Notes: generated by a model not told the origin, from the sequence alone. A stretch of 18,636 nt of DNA from Flavobacteriales bacterium (GCA_947460225.1 CANHHI010000012.1:1-18636); one strand, 5' to 3'. Counted from the first letter of the stretch, positions 1-8,777 are shown. Program-made: numbers and translations.

Positions 1-47
1 AACAGCTATAAATCATTCCCTTTCGTTTTAATTTGGCACTATTCAGA

Positions 48-67
48 GGTCATGCCATGGCATGACC
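48..67. repeat. 20-bp perfect palindrome
   Basis: A perfect inverted repeat with no spacer, ggtcatgccatggcatgacc, centred between positions 57 and 58. It lies in the non-coding stretch beyond the 3' end of sprA. Such a symmetric site could be a protein-binding operator or part of a hairpin for a gene to the left of the window. No T-run follows it directly on either strand, so it is not a typical intrinsic terminator. Function unknown. Confidence 0.5.
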
Positions 68-81
68 CTACAAGAGGAATT

Positions 82-205
82 TGCAGGCAAACCCTGCACA
101 GCATAGTTTTTATCTACCTACGGCAGGCGTTGTAATTGCTAGGTATCTTGCCTGCGAAGCAGAATAAAACGCACGATGTGCGCAGACTAAAACAGGCTAT
201 GCCTG
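82..205. repeat. Cluster of short hairpins downstream of sprA
   Basis: This non-coding stretch holds several short inverted repeats: TGCAGG/CCTGCA (82-98, 5-nt loop), TACCTA/TAGGTA (115-145, 19-nt loop), CTGC/GCAG (152-162), CGCAC/GTGCG (170-182) and CAGGC/GCCTG (193-205). The last three each have a 3-nt loop and sit about 20 nt apart. The motif GCAGGC or its complement recurs several times. No open reading frame or known RNA family is recognisable. It may be a 3' untranslated structured region, a tandem terminator, or a decayed intergenic repeat. Confidence 0.5.
166..205 (-). terminator. Tandem terminator-like hairpins after sprA
   Basis: Read on the minus strand, the sprA stop codon (TAG, 208-206) is followed at once by CAGGC-ATA-GCCTG and TTTT (205-189). 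A second hairpin follows, CGCAC-ATC-GTGCG with TTTTATT (182-163). Both stems are only 5 bp but GC-rich with tight loops, and both have T-runs on the correct side for ending the sprA transcript. The short stems and 4-T tails make each alone weak. Confidence 0.5.
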
Positions 206-3200
206 CTAGTTGAAACTTAAACGCATGGTGATTCCTCCTTTGGTATTGTTGCTGTTGTAGCTGGTGGAAGTGCTGGGCTTGTTCCAAATGTGTTCAAAAA
301 ACAAAATAAAATAAACGGTTTGGCTGATGGCGTAGTCGGCGTTGAAGCGAACGGTAAGCACTTGGGAGCCTGCTGTGATTTGGGTTTCTTCTGTGCTTAG
401 GCGATGCACCCACGTTTGATTTTGGCGCACACTGACATCGGTGCGCAGTTGAAGCTCAGAGTTGAGGCGTTTGCCCTGAAAAGGAAAAAGAATATTGGGA
501 AATTTATAACCCAAACTGCCATTGTACTGCCCGCCGTGTTGCTCGGTGAGTTGCTGGTTTTGTAAGGAAAGGGCAAGGTTTCGGTCTTTGTTGTAGCCTA
601 TGCGAAACTGCCAATTTTTCTGTAAATCCACGGAAACTTCTATCAAAGGACTGAATTTTTCACTCAGCACCAAAGTATTGTACTGCATAATCAAGCCTTT
701 GTCAAATACCAGCCTGTCTCCGTTTGGATTGTAAAGGCTTTGGTTGTTTTGGGCAAGTAAGGTATTGTAATTGTTTACAGAATAAGTACTGCTGTATTCG
801 TGGTTGATGGATATGTTTCTAAAAATTTTGCGCAAGCCACTGAATTTGGTGAGCCCTGTATAGCTGACACGCCAAGCTGGCAATGGAAAAGCTGACAATA
901 TATTTTGATTTTTGGTTTTCTGTCCGCTGTATGCACTCAAAAAAGCAGAAGATAATACTTGCTCTTGATTTTTGCTGAAACCTGTGTAGTATCCATTTCC
1001 ATCTGGACTTTCCCCATAAACTTCGCCCAAAATGCTAGACATTTCTTTGCGGGCGTCTAAAAATTTCTGAAAAGTTCCCCCCCGATTAAAACTGGTGGCA
1101 ATGGTATTGAAACTGATGCTATAAGCCCCTGAAAGCGATGGATTGACGGTTTCATATTGGCTTAATCCACTGTTGTAGCGATAAAAAATGCTGTGGGTTT
1201 GGGTGCTTTTTTGCTCCATGCCCAAATCTATGAAAAAATGTGGAAAAGGCTCCAATTGGGCACGCAATTTCCAGTCTGTGGTGCGACTGACTTTGTAGGG
1301 ATCGTTTACCAGTGCGCTTTCTATCAAAAATCCAGCGGCTTGCAATTGGTAAATGGGCGTGTTTTCTGCGTTTTTGAGCTTGCCAAAAATATCACGCTCT
1401 TGTGCACCAAACAAAAACCCAAATCCAGGGGCTTTAAAACTTTTGTCAAAACCCAAAATAGACATGTTTCCTGTGTAGCCTGGAATGGTGGTTACGTCTT
1501 TTATGGTGTAATCAAAATTGATTTTGCGCAACATCGTAAAAAACCGAATGGCGTAATCGCTGGCAAGTTGTGCGCTTGTGGGGGCTTTGGTGTTGGCATT
1601 TTGCGCTTCCAAGCGTTTGAGGCGTTTTTCGGAATCTCGGAGTTTGCTGGATTTAAAATACAATTTGCTGAAATCCAAAGTGGTGGAAAAATTGACCACA
1701 CGGTTGTTTTGCAAGGTATTGCCTAAGTAATCTTGCGGTTTGACAAAATCGTTTTCTTGGTAATTACCCGCATTTACAGGCAAGCCTGCTTGGTATTTGA
1801 TGAATGGCATGCGTTGCCACTGCACGCCTGCTTTGTAGTTCAGCGTGGTTTTTGTCCAGTCCAAAAGCGGAAAATTGTCAAAAGGCAAGGTGTAATCTAT
1901 TTCCAAATTGTGGGTGTAGTCTATGTTTGTGCCGAGTTTGGATAAACTGCGCCATATACTGTCTTGTACCTGTTTGTAAAGCTCAGGAAACAGTTTTTTG
2001 TCGGTGATTGTGTCGGGTTCTTGCACCAAAGATTGGTTTCTGGCACTGAAATTGACACGCAAGTTTTTGGTGAGGTTATAGCTGATTTTGTAGTTTCTAT
2101 CCCATAAAAAACGCTTGTTGATTTGCCAAGGCATTTCATTTTGAAAAACAGGCTTAAACTGCTTTTGCTGGTAATTTCTGCGCAAATCCGAAGAAAAATA
2201 CAACACATTTGGGGAAAGCCCAATTTGAAAATCTTGCAAAATTTTACCCCAAGCACTTTGGGCGGTTTTATTTTTCAAAAAAGGTTGCCACATTTTGGCG
2301 GTATGCGCAAAATTATATTGCATGCCCAATTGAAAATATTTTAATCTATCTTCTGATACGAAAATATCCCTAAATCTTTCCTCGCTATATGCCCAAGAAA
2401 ACCGCAAATTTCCAGGGTCGTAAAATACATTTTTTTTCTTAAAAATGGGCTCCACCCCTACGCTGGATAAATTTACGCTCGTTCTCCAACGCACCGAAGC
2501 TATGCGGTTTTGCTCGGACTTGCTCAAATCACTGCTGAGTAAATCGCCTGTTTTGGGGTCGTACTGTGGCAAGCTCCATGTTTGGCTGTGGCTGGCAAAC
2601 AAAGGCATTCTGACCACCACCCTTTGCCCCATCATTTTGCCGAGTTGCAACAAAGTACTGGTTTCAAAGGCTTGTTTGGTGTCTCGTTGTCTGTCGCTCA
2701 CCCGAGAATCCAAAGAGCCCCAGCCAGGGGTGCTCATGCTACCTGATACGTCAAACTGCGCCAAATCCGAGACATCTAAATGCGCTTGCACCGTGCTTGC
2801 CCAGCCACCCGATTGTTTGAAATCCACGAGCCTTAATTCATCTGCCCAAATCACTGCCGAATGTTCTTTGCCACCTGTTCGTGGGTTGCGCACGCCGATG
2901 AGCAAGGTGCGCAAAGATTGTAAATTGGGATTGCCTTTAATACTTATTTTTTTACCCGCCTCTAAAAGTTTGGTGTAATTTTCTGAAAGTGGCGCATTTT
3001 GGCTATTGCGTTCTTTTTTTAACTCTTGCAAATCTGCCAGTACCAAAGAAATATTGTTTTCCACACGCCAAATTTGATACGGGTCGGACACAAAACCACT
3101 GCCAATTTGGGTGATTTTTAGGGGCATTTCATATTGGTAATAATTTTCATTGAAATCCGAACCCAAACGCAAAAACAAATGCAAATCATCGTCTTGCAAA

Positions 3201-6200
3201 TTTTCATTTAGGATAGGCTCTGCATGCACGAACATTTCCAGTTTGCCATAAGAGAGCAAATCGTTGCTGACGGCTTTGTAAGCGGCACGGGCATCGCCAT
3301 CTTTGAGTTTTTTAACCGTAAGTTCTAATGATTGTTCATTTTGTTTTAATACCTGTTCACCCGCAAATTGTATATCACGCTCCACGCCAGGTGGCACCAC
3401 ATAATTGACAGGCAAACGCGTGCCATTTTCTTCCAAATTCACCGCCGACACTTCAAACGTTGTGCCCACTTGTTGGGTGGATATGTCCAAAGGCTGTTGC
3501 ATGGCACGCCATTCCCCACGCAAAAGTTCAAACTTTGCCATGCGCAAAACAATGGGTTTATCAAAATCTTTCAAAATCATACGGGCAAAACGCATGGTTC
3601 TGAAATCGGGCAAATTGCCCACATTTTTGCTAAATTCCGTGAGCGGTATGCGCAATAAATACCACTTGGCAGTCGGTGACGTGGCATACGCATCGCTTAA
3701 ATCCGTATCTATTTCACTGACAATGAAATTTTTGCCCACCTGCATCTGCGCAGGGTCTAAGTTTATTTCATATTCAAAATAACGCTCGGTTTTGTTGGTG
3801 TTAAAGTCTTGGTTTAAATCGTTGCCGTCTGGCACATTGGTTGCAGGATTGTCATCGCTGCTGTTGCCCTCTGTGCCGTTAAAATATTTGTAACGCTTGT
3901 AAATTTCAGTTCTGTCGGCGTCCCAAATATTGCTTAAACTAGATATGTAATTATCGCCTGCGGGGTCGTCTATGATTTTTTGCAAACGGGCGGCATCGGT
4001 TACGGTGCTTTGCACTTGGGTGATGTAGCTGGCATAAAATGCACGCTCCACCTCGCTGACAATCCCATTTAAACCTGCATCTTGAAAAACACGCTCTTTG
4101 CCCTGCCCTTGAAATTGATACACCAAAGCCAATTTGTCTGGACTCCGCCCCCAGTCTTTGAGCTCTATTTGGCTCAAAGCTATATTTTGGTCGCTCGGCA
4201 AGAGGGATTCATTGAAACTAGCCGTGCCTTTTAAAATTTCTTCGGATATTTCGCCCAGTTGCAGGTAAAGTTTTCCTTTACCATCGTGCCCCGCTTTTTT
4301 GGCTTCTTCCTCGTAGGGGTTCAATAGCCAAATCTGCACGTATTCCACATTGGATTGTTCAAAATTATTCACGGGGAGCGCACGCATAATGCCCCCCCAA
4401 CGACTTTGCGGATTACTCAAAGTACCGTCTGCTTGTAAGGATTTGGCGTCCAAGTTGTACATACCCCGTTCTTTGGGGTCGTAGTATAAATCAAAGGTTG
4501 GGATTTGTGTGGGCACGCCCGTTTGGAACTCTCTGGCAGGGAAAATTTCGCCTGCATACACCGCACGGCTGTATAAAGCCCCTTGCAAGTCTTTATTATT
4601 CTGCAAATAAGCTGGGGTTTTGGCAGAATTATCTGTAAAAACAGGGTCTATCACATACCAAGCCAAATTCGCCCTATTTTTGCCCGTTTGCGTGGGGTCT
4701 ATTTCTTGAAATTCTGGATACGCCGACGGAACGGAGGCGAGTTTCCAGGCTTGCACGCTTTTGAGTTCTACAACAGATTGTGTGGATTCAAAATTATCCA
4801 AATACGCCAGACCGCCCTTGCCGTAAGTATTTGGCGAGGTGGGGATAAAATGCGCAAATTCGCCATTCACCCAAAATTTTGAAGGTTCTTTGGTGTATAT
4901 AAAAGGAATTCTATCCAGCCAATTTGCCAAAAATGGCAATTCATCTTGGTAGCGAAACTGCAAGCCCAACACGTGGTTTGAGTAAGGTTCTGCCCCGATG
5001 TTTGTTTTTTTGCTTATGGGTTGTTGGTTGGCGTTTAAGTACGTAAATCCTGCGGATAATTTCTTTTGCCAATCGTAATCGAGTTGCACGCCAAACAGGC
5101 TTTTTTGCTGTAAATTGAGCAAAGTATTATTTTCAAAATCAATTTTAATGGGCGTTCCCGCTTGCAAGAGTGCCTCATTGAGTATTTTCACACGTCCTAA
5201 AGTATAGTTCACGGAATAATCCACACCTTCCACGAGTTTTAAGCCCCCAGCGGTAACACGCACCGAGCCTTGTGGCACGTTTAAAGCATCTAAAATAATT
5301 TCCGAACTATTTTCAGACTGATAGCTTGCCTTTAACTTAAAGATATTTTTATCCAAAAGTTGCGCTGCTTGGCTTTGTGGCAAGTTATACAATTGCATGT
5401 ATGCCACTTTGTCTATCACATTTTGAATATAGACATCATCATAGCCTTGTTTTTGCAAGGTTTTTGTAATGCCTCCTGCTAAATTTGCCCCAAAAGGTTC
5501 CACGCTGGGTAAAAACACCAAACCTTTGGCAGATTCTATTGTTCCTGCTTGGGTTTCCGCACCGTCTATAAAATCATACAAGCCATCGGGATAAGGACTG
5601 CCGTTTTGGTTTAAGCGGTCAAAACCCAAAAGCTGGCTTAAAATATAATCTTGCAGACCCGTTTCAGCAATAAAATTGACATCTACCCCCGTTTGCGCAT
5701 TGCGAAATAGCACGTCTAATTTAAAATCTTGGCTGGAAATTTTATAGGTGCGCAAGGTATAAACGTTTTTCATCATCAAGTGAAAAATCGTTACATCTTT
5801 GTTGATAAACGTGCTTTTGACCAATTTAACCAACAGTGCCTGTTCTGAGCCAAAACCGTCCGTGCTCAATTCCCCGACTTTGTGCACATTGCCTTGTGCA
5901 TCGGTGTATTCGTAAGCCAAAGCCAAAACATCGGTGGGTTTCAATTTGGAACTCAAAGAAATATAGCCCAAGCGTGCATTAAACTTAAACTCGCCGGGGC
6001 TTAAAAGACGTGCATTTTCTATGGTTTCATAATCTATGCCTTTTTCCATGCCCTTGCCGTCCACAAAAAAACCTTGCGGAAAATTTAAAATATTCTCCGC
6101 ATTTTTGATATTCCGCAATGCCGATTGAACACTCAAATTGGCGTATAAAGCGTTGTTTTGGTTATCGGGCAAAGCCTGTGCGGATAAGGGAATGCTGGTA

Positions 6201-7240
6201 AATATTCTTTGGGTGTAGCGTTGGTAAGGAAACACCGCATCTGCCCGAAAAGTGGGATTTTCTCCTAAATCTGTTAAGGCAATGATTTGCCTTGTGTTTT
6301 CAAATTTTTGCGTGGTATTGGTAACCCAAACCTCTATTTTGTTGATTTTTGCACCTGGTGGCAAACTGGGCAAAAAGCGCATGTCTTTGTCGTATTGTTC
6401 CCGAAAATACAGCGAAGTAAAGAAAAATCTATTTTCTTCGTATTCATCGGCTTTAAAAGCAATTTCTTGATAGGTAGAACCTGATTTTACGGTGATGGAT
6501 TTGTTTTCACTGCGCTGGGCAGAGGCTAGTGCGGTGGCACGCAAACCACCCCATTGGGTGATGATTTTTCCACCAAAAAGGCTATTCACACCAGAAATCA
6601 AAGTGCTTTGCAAAGGAAAACTCACATTGCCGACTTCTATTTTTTGAATAATTTGGTCTGCATCGCCTGTATATTCTATTTTGATGTCGTTTTCGTAGTC
6701 AAAATTGGCTTCGGTGTTGTAATTGACACGCATGTTGAGCTTGCGCCCCACATTGCCTATCATGCTGATATTGCTGCGAAAATTAAAATCAAAAAAAGTT
6801 TGCCTGCGGTTATCCACGGGAATGGCTGGATTATCCACTTGGTTGGAGCTTACACCCAAAGAAAGTTCTGCCGTGCCTTTGGGTTTGATTTGAATTTGGT
6901 TGGAGCCAAACATGCGGTAAAAAAGTTCGCCACGCACCCCCAAACCAAACTGCAATTTAAGCAAATCCGTAGCTTGCTCCTCAGCTTCTTGGGCTTTGAG
7001 TTTTGCGCCCCGCAATTTTCTGGAAAAATAATCTGTGCGATTTTCTAGTAATTTTTCCGCCAAATATTCTTCCAGCGTAAGCAAACGCAGGGAAACAGGC
7101 TCATCTAAACCCGCAGCGGTTTCGGTATAAAGATATTTTCCATTTTGGTATTTATACGATTTTTGGGATTCTTGCGCAGAAAAAAACTTTGGGGAAATAA
7201 GCCCCAAACCCAGTAATGCGCTACGCCAAAACTTATACAC
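206..7240 (-). CDS. sprA: Type IX secretion translocon / gliding protein SprA
   Basis: SprA is the giant outer-membrane beta-barrel through which the type IX secretion system exports proteins with C-terminal T9SS signals; in gliding Bacteroidota it is also needed for surface motility. The product is 2344 residues, close to the usual ~2400. It begins with a short signal peptide (hydrophobic stretch around residues 7-17, probable cut after FSA or SAQ near 22). An N-terminal region follows that I recognise as SprA-type, then a very long beta-rich body. It ends in a beta-strand pattern finishing with F-N, as expected for an outer-membrane barrel. The start is GTG at 7240, because an in-frame TAG lies immediately upstream and no ATG precedes the signal peptide. 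The gene is uninterrupted. It is preceded by the talC terminator and a TATCTTTG promoter core, so it is probably transcribed alone. No other T9SS gene is nearby, which is normal because these genes are usually scattered. Confidence 0.95.
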   Translation of the reverse strand: MYKFWRSALLGLGLISPKFFSAQESQKSYKYQNGKYLYTETAAGLDEPVSLRLLTLEEYLAEKLLENRTDYFSRKLRGAKLKAQEAEEQATDLLKLQFGLGVRGELFYRMFGSNQIQIKPKGTAELSLGVSSNQVDNPAIPVDNRRQTFFDFNFRSNISMIGNVGRKLNMRVNYNTEANFDYENDIKIEYTGDADQIIQKIEVGNVSFPLQSTLISGVNSLFGGKIITQWGGLRATALASAQRSENKSITVKSGSTYQEIAFKADEYEENRFFFTSLYFREQYDKDMRFLPSLPPGAKINKIEVWVTNTTQKFENTRQIIALTDLGENPTFRADAVFPYQRYTQRIFTSIPLSAQALPDNQNNALYANLSVQSALRNIKNAENILNFPQGFFVDGKGMEKGIDYETIENARLLSPGEFKFNARLGYISLSSKLKPTDVLALAYEYTDAQGNVHKVGELSTDGFGSEQALLVKLVKSTFINKDVTIFHLMMKNVYTLRTYKISSQDFKLDVLFRNAQTGVDVNFIAETGLQDYILSQLLGFDRLNQNGSPYPDGLYDFIDGAETQAGTIESAKGLVFLPSVEPFGANLAGGITKTLQKQGYDDVYIQNVIDKVAYMQLYNLPQSQAAQLLDKNIFKLKASYQSENSSEIILDALNVPQGSVRVTAGGLKLVEGVDYSVNYTLGRVKILNEALLQAGTPIKIDFENNTLLNLQQKSLFGVQLDYDWQKKLSAGFTYLNANQQPISKKTNIGAEPYSNHVLGLQFRYQDELPFLANWLDRIPFIYTKEPSKFWVNGEFAHFIPTSPNTYGKGGLAYLDNFESTQSVVELKSVQAWKLASVPSAYPEFQEIDPTQTGKNRANLAWYVIDPVFTDNSAKTPAYLQNNKDLQGALYSRAVYAGEIFPAREFQTGVPTQIPTFDLYYDPKERGMYNLDAKSLQADGTLSNPQSRWGGIMRALPVNNFEQSNVEYVQIWLLNPYEEEAKKAGHDGKGKLYLQLGEISEEILKGTASFNESLLPSDQNIALSQIELKDWGRSPDKLALVYQFQGQGKERVFQDAGLNGIVSEVERAFYASYITQVQSTVTDAARLQKIIDDPAGDNYISSLSNIWDADRTEIYKRYKYFNGTEGNSSDDNPATNVPDGNDLNQDFNTNKTERYFEYEINLDPAQMQVGKNFIVSEIDTDLSDAYATSPTAKWYLLRIPLTEFSKNVGNLPDFRTMRFARMILKDFDKPIVLRMAKFELLRGEWRAMQQPLDISTQQVGTTFEVSAVNLEENGTRLPVNYVVPPGVERDIQFAGEQVLKQNEQSLELTVKKLKDGDARAAYKAVSNDLLSYGKLEMFVHAEPILNENLQDDDLHLFLRLGSDFNENYYQYEMPLKITQIGSGFVSDPYQIWRVENNISLVLADLQELKKERNSQNAPLSENYTKLLEAGKKISIKGNPNLQSLRTLLIGVRNPRTGGKEHSAVIWADELRLVDFKQSGGWASTVQAHLDVSDLAQFDVSGSMSTPGWGSLDSRVSDRQRDTKQAFETSTLLQLGKMMGQRVVVRMPLFASHSQTWSLPQYDPKTGDLLSSDLSKSEQNRIASVRWRTSVNLSSVGVEPIFKKKNVFYDPGNLRFSWAYSEERFRDIFVSEDRLKYFQLGMQYNFAHTAKMWQPFLKNKTAQSAWGKILQDFQIGLSPNVLYFSSDLRRNYQQKQFKPVFQNEMPWQINKRFLWDRNYKISYNLTKNLRVNFSARNQSLVQEPDTITDKKLFPELYKQVQDSIWRSLSKLGTNIDYTHNLEIDYTLPFDNFPLLDWTKTTLNYKAGVQWQRMPFIKYQAGLPVNAGNYQENDFVKPQDYLGNTLQNNRVVNFSTTLDFSKLYFKSSKLRDSEKRLKRLEAQNANTKAPTSAQLASDYAIRFFTMLRKINFDYTIKDVTTIPGYTGNMSILGFDKSFKAPGFGFLFGAQERDIFGKLKNAENTPIYQLQAAGFLIESALVNDPYKVSRTTDWKLRAQLEPFPHFFIDLGMEQKSTQTHSIFYRYNSGLSQYETVNPSLSGAYSISFNTIATSFNRGGTFQKFLDARKEMSSILGEVYGESPDGNGYYTGFSKNQEQVLSSAFLSAYSGQKTKNQNILSAFPLPAWRVSYTGLTKFSGLRKIFRNISINHEYSSTYSVNNYNTLLAQNNQSLYNPNGDRLVFDKGLIMQYNTLVLSEKFSPLIEVSVDLQKNWQFRIGYNKDRNLALSLQNQQLTEQHGGQYNGSLGYKFPNILFPFQGKRLNSELQLRTDVSVRQNQTWVHRLSTEETQITAGSQVLTVRFNADYAISQTVYFILFFEHIWNKPSTSTSYNSNNTKGGITMRLSFN

Positions 7241-7266
7241 CTATACTTAAACCTGTTTCTGTTTAA

Positions 7267-7274
7267 CAAAGATA
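7267..7274 (-). promoter_or_regulatory. sprA promoter, -7 element TATCTTTG
   Basis: On the minus strand TATCTTTG matches the Bacteroidota -7 consensus TAnnTTTG exactly and lies 26 nt upstream of the sprA GTG. No clear TTTG -33 element is found at the usual distance, since that place is occupied by the talC terminator stem. The same 9-mer TTATCTTTG occurs before gyrA and the DUF420 gene. Confidence 0.55.
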
Positions 7275-7305
7275 AAGAAAAATGGGCAGAAAATTTTCTG
7301 CCCAT
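7275..7305 (-). terminator. talC intrinsic terminator
   Basis: A perfect 24-bp palindrome (7282-7305; arms ATGGGCAGAAAA and TTTTCTGCCCAT) lies 38 nt past the talC stop. On the minus strand it runs into a T-rich tail (TTTTCTT). It ends talC transcription directly in front of the sprA -7 element. Only AT-rich sequence follows on the plus strand, so it could also block read-through in that direction. Confidence 0.75.
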
Positions 7306-7343
7306 GTATTGTATTTTTATTTAAACCTTTGCAATAGCCTCTA

Positions 7344-8006
7344 TTAGTTGCTGCTTGCTTTTTTATGGTCTGACAAAAATTTTGCCAGTCCAGCGTCCGT
7401 CAAAGGGTGATTGAGCAAGGGTTTAATGGCAGACAAAGGTGCGGTAATCACGTCTGCACCAATTTTTGCGCAATCCACAATGTGCATGGGGTGTCTCACC
7501 GAAGCCGCCAAAATTTGCGTAGTAAAACCATAGTTATCATACACCAAACGAATGTCCGCAATCAATTGCATGCCGTCCGAAGATATATCGTCTAAACGCC
7601 CCACAAATGGAGACACATACGTAGCCCCAGCTTTGGCTGCTAAAAGTGCCTGCCCCACAGAAAAAACAAGTGTACAATTGGTTCTGATGCCTTTGCTCGA
7701 AAAATAACGAATGGCTTTCAAACCTGCCGCAATCATAGGCACTTTCACTACAATACCCGCATGCAATTTTGCCAGCTCTTCGCCTTCTTGTATCATACCT
7801 TGATAGTCTGTTGCAATAACTTCTGCACTCACATCTAAACCGCCTACAATTTCACAAATTGCCTTGTAATGCGCTTTTACCTTGTCCGTACCACTCACGC
7901 CTTCTTTTGCCATAAGCGAAGGGTTTGTGGTAACACCGTCCACAAGCCCCATTTGGAAACCTTCTTCTATTTCCTGTAAGTTTGCCGTATCAATGAAAAA
8001 TTTCAT
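7344..8006 (-). CDS. talC: Transaldolase, TalC/FSA-type small class
   Basis: A 220-residue TIM-barrel transaldolase of the non-oxidative pentose phosphate pathway, which moves a dihydroxyacetone unit between sugar phosphates in the cytoplasm. Motifs in order: FIDTAN (4-9), TTNPSL (26-31), IVVKVP with the Schiff-base lysine K88, NCTLVFS (110-116), SPFVGR (132-137) and AASVRH (167-172). The aromatic residue in SPFVGR is Phe, as in transaldolases, whereas fructose-6-phosphate aldolases have Tyr (APYVNR). I therefore prefer transaldolase over FSA. An in-frame ATG at 8039 would add 11 residues without family similarity. It lies upstream of the transcription start predicted from the promoter at 8037-8068, so ATG 8006 is chosen. 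The gene ends at its own terminator, 103 nt before sprA. Confidence 0.93.
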   Translation of the reverse strand: MKFFIDTANLQEIEEGFQMGLVDGVTTNPSLMAKEGVSGTDKVKAHYKAICEIVGGLDVSAEVIATDYQGMIQEGEELAKLHAGIVVKVPMIAAGLKAIRYFSSKGIRTNCTLVFSVGQALLAAKAGATYVSPFVGRLDDISSDGMQLIADIRLVYDNYGFTTQILAASVRHPMHIVDCAKIGADVITAPLSAIKPLLNHPLTDAGLAKFLSDHKKASSN

Positions 8007-8032
8007 ATTGTTATAAAAAATATTGTTCTTGT

Positions 8033-8065
8033 TTTGCAAATATAGGCAAAATTTTACTACCTTGC
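8033..8065 (+). promoter_or_regulatory. alkD promoter (TTTG-N21-TACCTTGC)
   Basis: On the plus strand TTTG (8033-8036), 21 nt and TACCTTGC (8058-8065) lie upstream of the alkD ATG at 8082. The -7 element has one T fewer than the TAnnTTTG consensus. The fabI promoter shows the same TAnnTTGC form at a matching distance, which supports it as a real variant. Confidence 0.55.
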
Positions 8066-8068
8066 AAA
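8037..8068 (-). promoter_or_regulatory. talC promoter (TTTG-N20-TATATTTG)
   Basis: On the minus strand TTTG (8068-8065), a 20-nt spacer and TATATTTG (8044-8037) form a full match to the Bacteroidota promoter consensus. The predicted start of transcription is near 8030, giving a leader of about 25 nt before ATG 8006. The promoter occupies the same DNA as the alkD promoter on the other strand. Confidence 0.75.
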
Positions 8069-8081
8069 AAACACATTTGCC

Positions 8082-8777
8082 ATGACTATATTAGATGATA
8101 ATCCCGTTGCACAAGCACTCCTTAAACATGCAAATAATGCGCATGCAGAGCGATTTACGCATTTTTTCAAACCAGGACAACACAACAATTTACTCGGCGT
8201 TAAAATGCCTGTGCAAAAAAAAGTTGCCAAAGAATTTATCAACATAGACTATGTTTTTTTAGGCGAATTGCTGGAAAGTTTTGTACACGAACACCGCATG
8301 ACAGCTATACTTATTTTGATCGCTCGCTTTGAGAAACAAAAAAAAATGCAACAAGAAATCTATGAATTTCTATGTAAATACCTAGATTATATTAACACTT
8401 GGGATTTGGTGGACACGGTTTCGGCAAAGATTTTTGGCGCTTATTTATTCCAAAAAGATAGAACATTTTTATACCACTGCATGAATAGCGGAAATCTTTG
8501 GCGGCAAAGGCTTGCCATTGTAGCTACGCAATTTTTTATTGCCCAAAAAGATTATAAAGACACTTTGGTTTTTTCCGAGGTGGTTATCAGGGAGAAAAGC
8601 ACCGAAGATTTACTGCATAAAGCCTGTGGTTGGATGCTGAGAGAAATCGGCAACGAAAATGGTGAAATACTTAGAGATTTTCTGCGTTTACACGCTGGAA
8701 CAATGCCCAGAACAATGCTGAGATACGCCATAGAAAAAATGAGCGAAAAGGAAAGAAAATCTTGGCTTAAATGTTAA
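8082..8777 (+). CDS. DNA alkylation repair protein, AlkD-like HEAT-repeat glycosylase
   Basis: A 231-residue all-helical protein of the AlkD/AlkC DNA glycosylase family, which excises positively charged alkylated bases (such as N3- and N7-alkylpurines) without flipping the base out. Visible signatures are FFKPGQHN and LLGVKMP (28-43), NTWDLVDT (105-112), LWRQRLAIVA (139-148), KACGWMLREIG (180-190) and MPRTMLRYAIEKM (208-220). W107, D111, R143 and W184 match by position the catalytic-cleft residues W109, D113, R148 and W187 of Bacillus cereus AlkD, so the enzyme should be active. The start is ATG 8082, just after the -7 promoter element. Its stop codon overlaps that of the small membrane protein on the opposite strand. 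It is transcribed alone, diverging from talC. A second alkylation-damage protein (ATL) lies 2.8 kb downstream. Confidence 0.88.
   Translation: MTILDDNPVAQALLKHANNAHAERFTHFFKPGQHNNLLGVKMPVQKKVAKEFINIDYVFLGELLESFVHEHRMTAILILIARFEKQKKMQQEIYEFLCKYLDYINTWDLVDTVSAKIFGAYLFQKDRTFLYHCMNSGNLWRQRLAIVATQFFIAQKDYKDTLVFSEVVIREKSTEDLLHKACGWMLREIGNENGEILRDFLRLHAGTMPRTMLRYAIEKMSEKERKSWLKC

Noticed and set aside
1193..1726. 177-codon plus-strand open frame inside sprA
   Set aside because: Antisense to the intact SprA frame; the translation shows no family features and no promoter precedes it.
2445..2978. Second 177-codon plus-strand open frame inside sprA
   Set aside because: Also an antisense shadow; composition follows from SprA codons.
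8007..8039. 11-residue extension of TalC
   Set aside because: It lies upstream of the predicted transcription start and has no family match; MKFFIDTAN is the normal TalC start.
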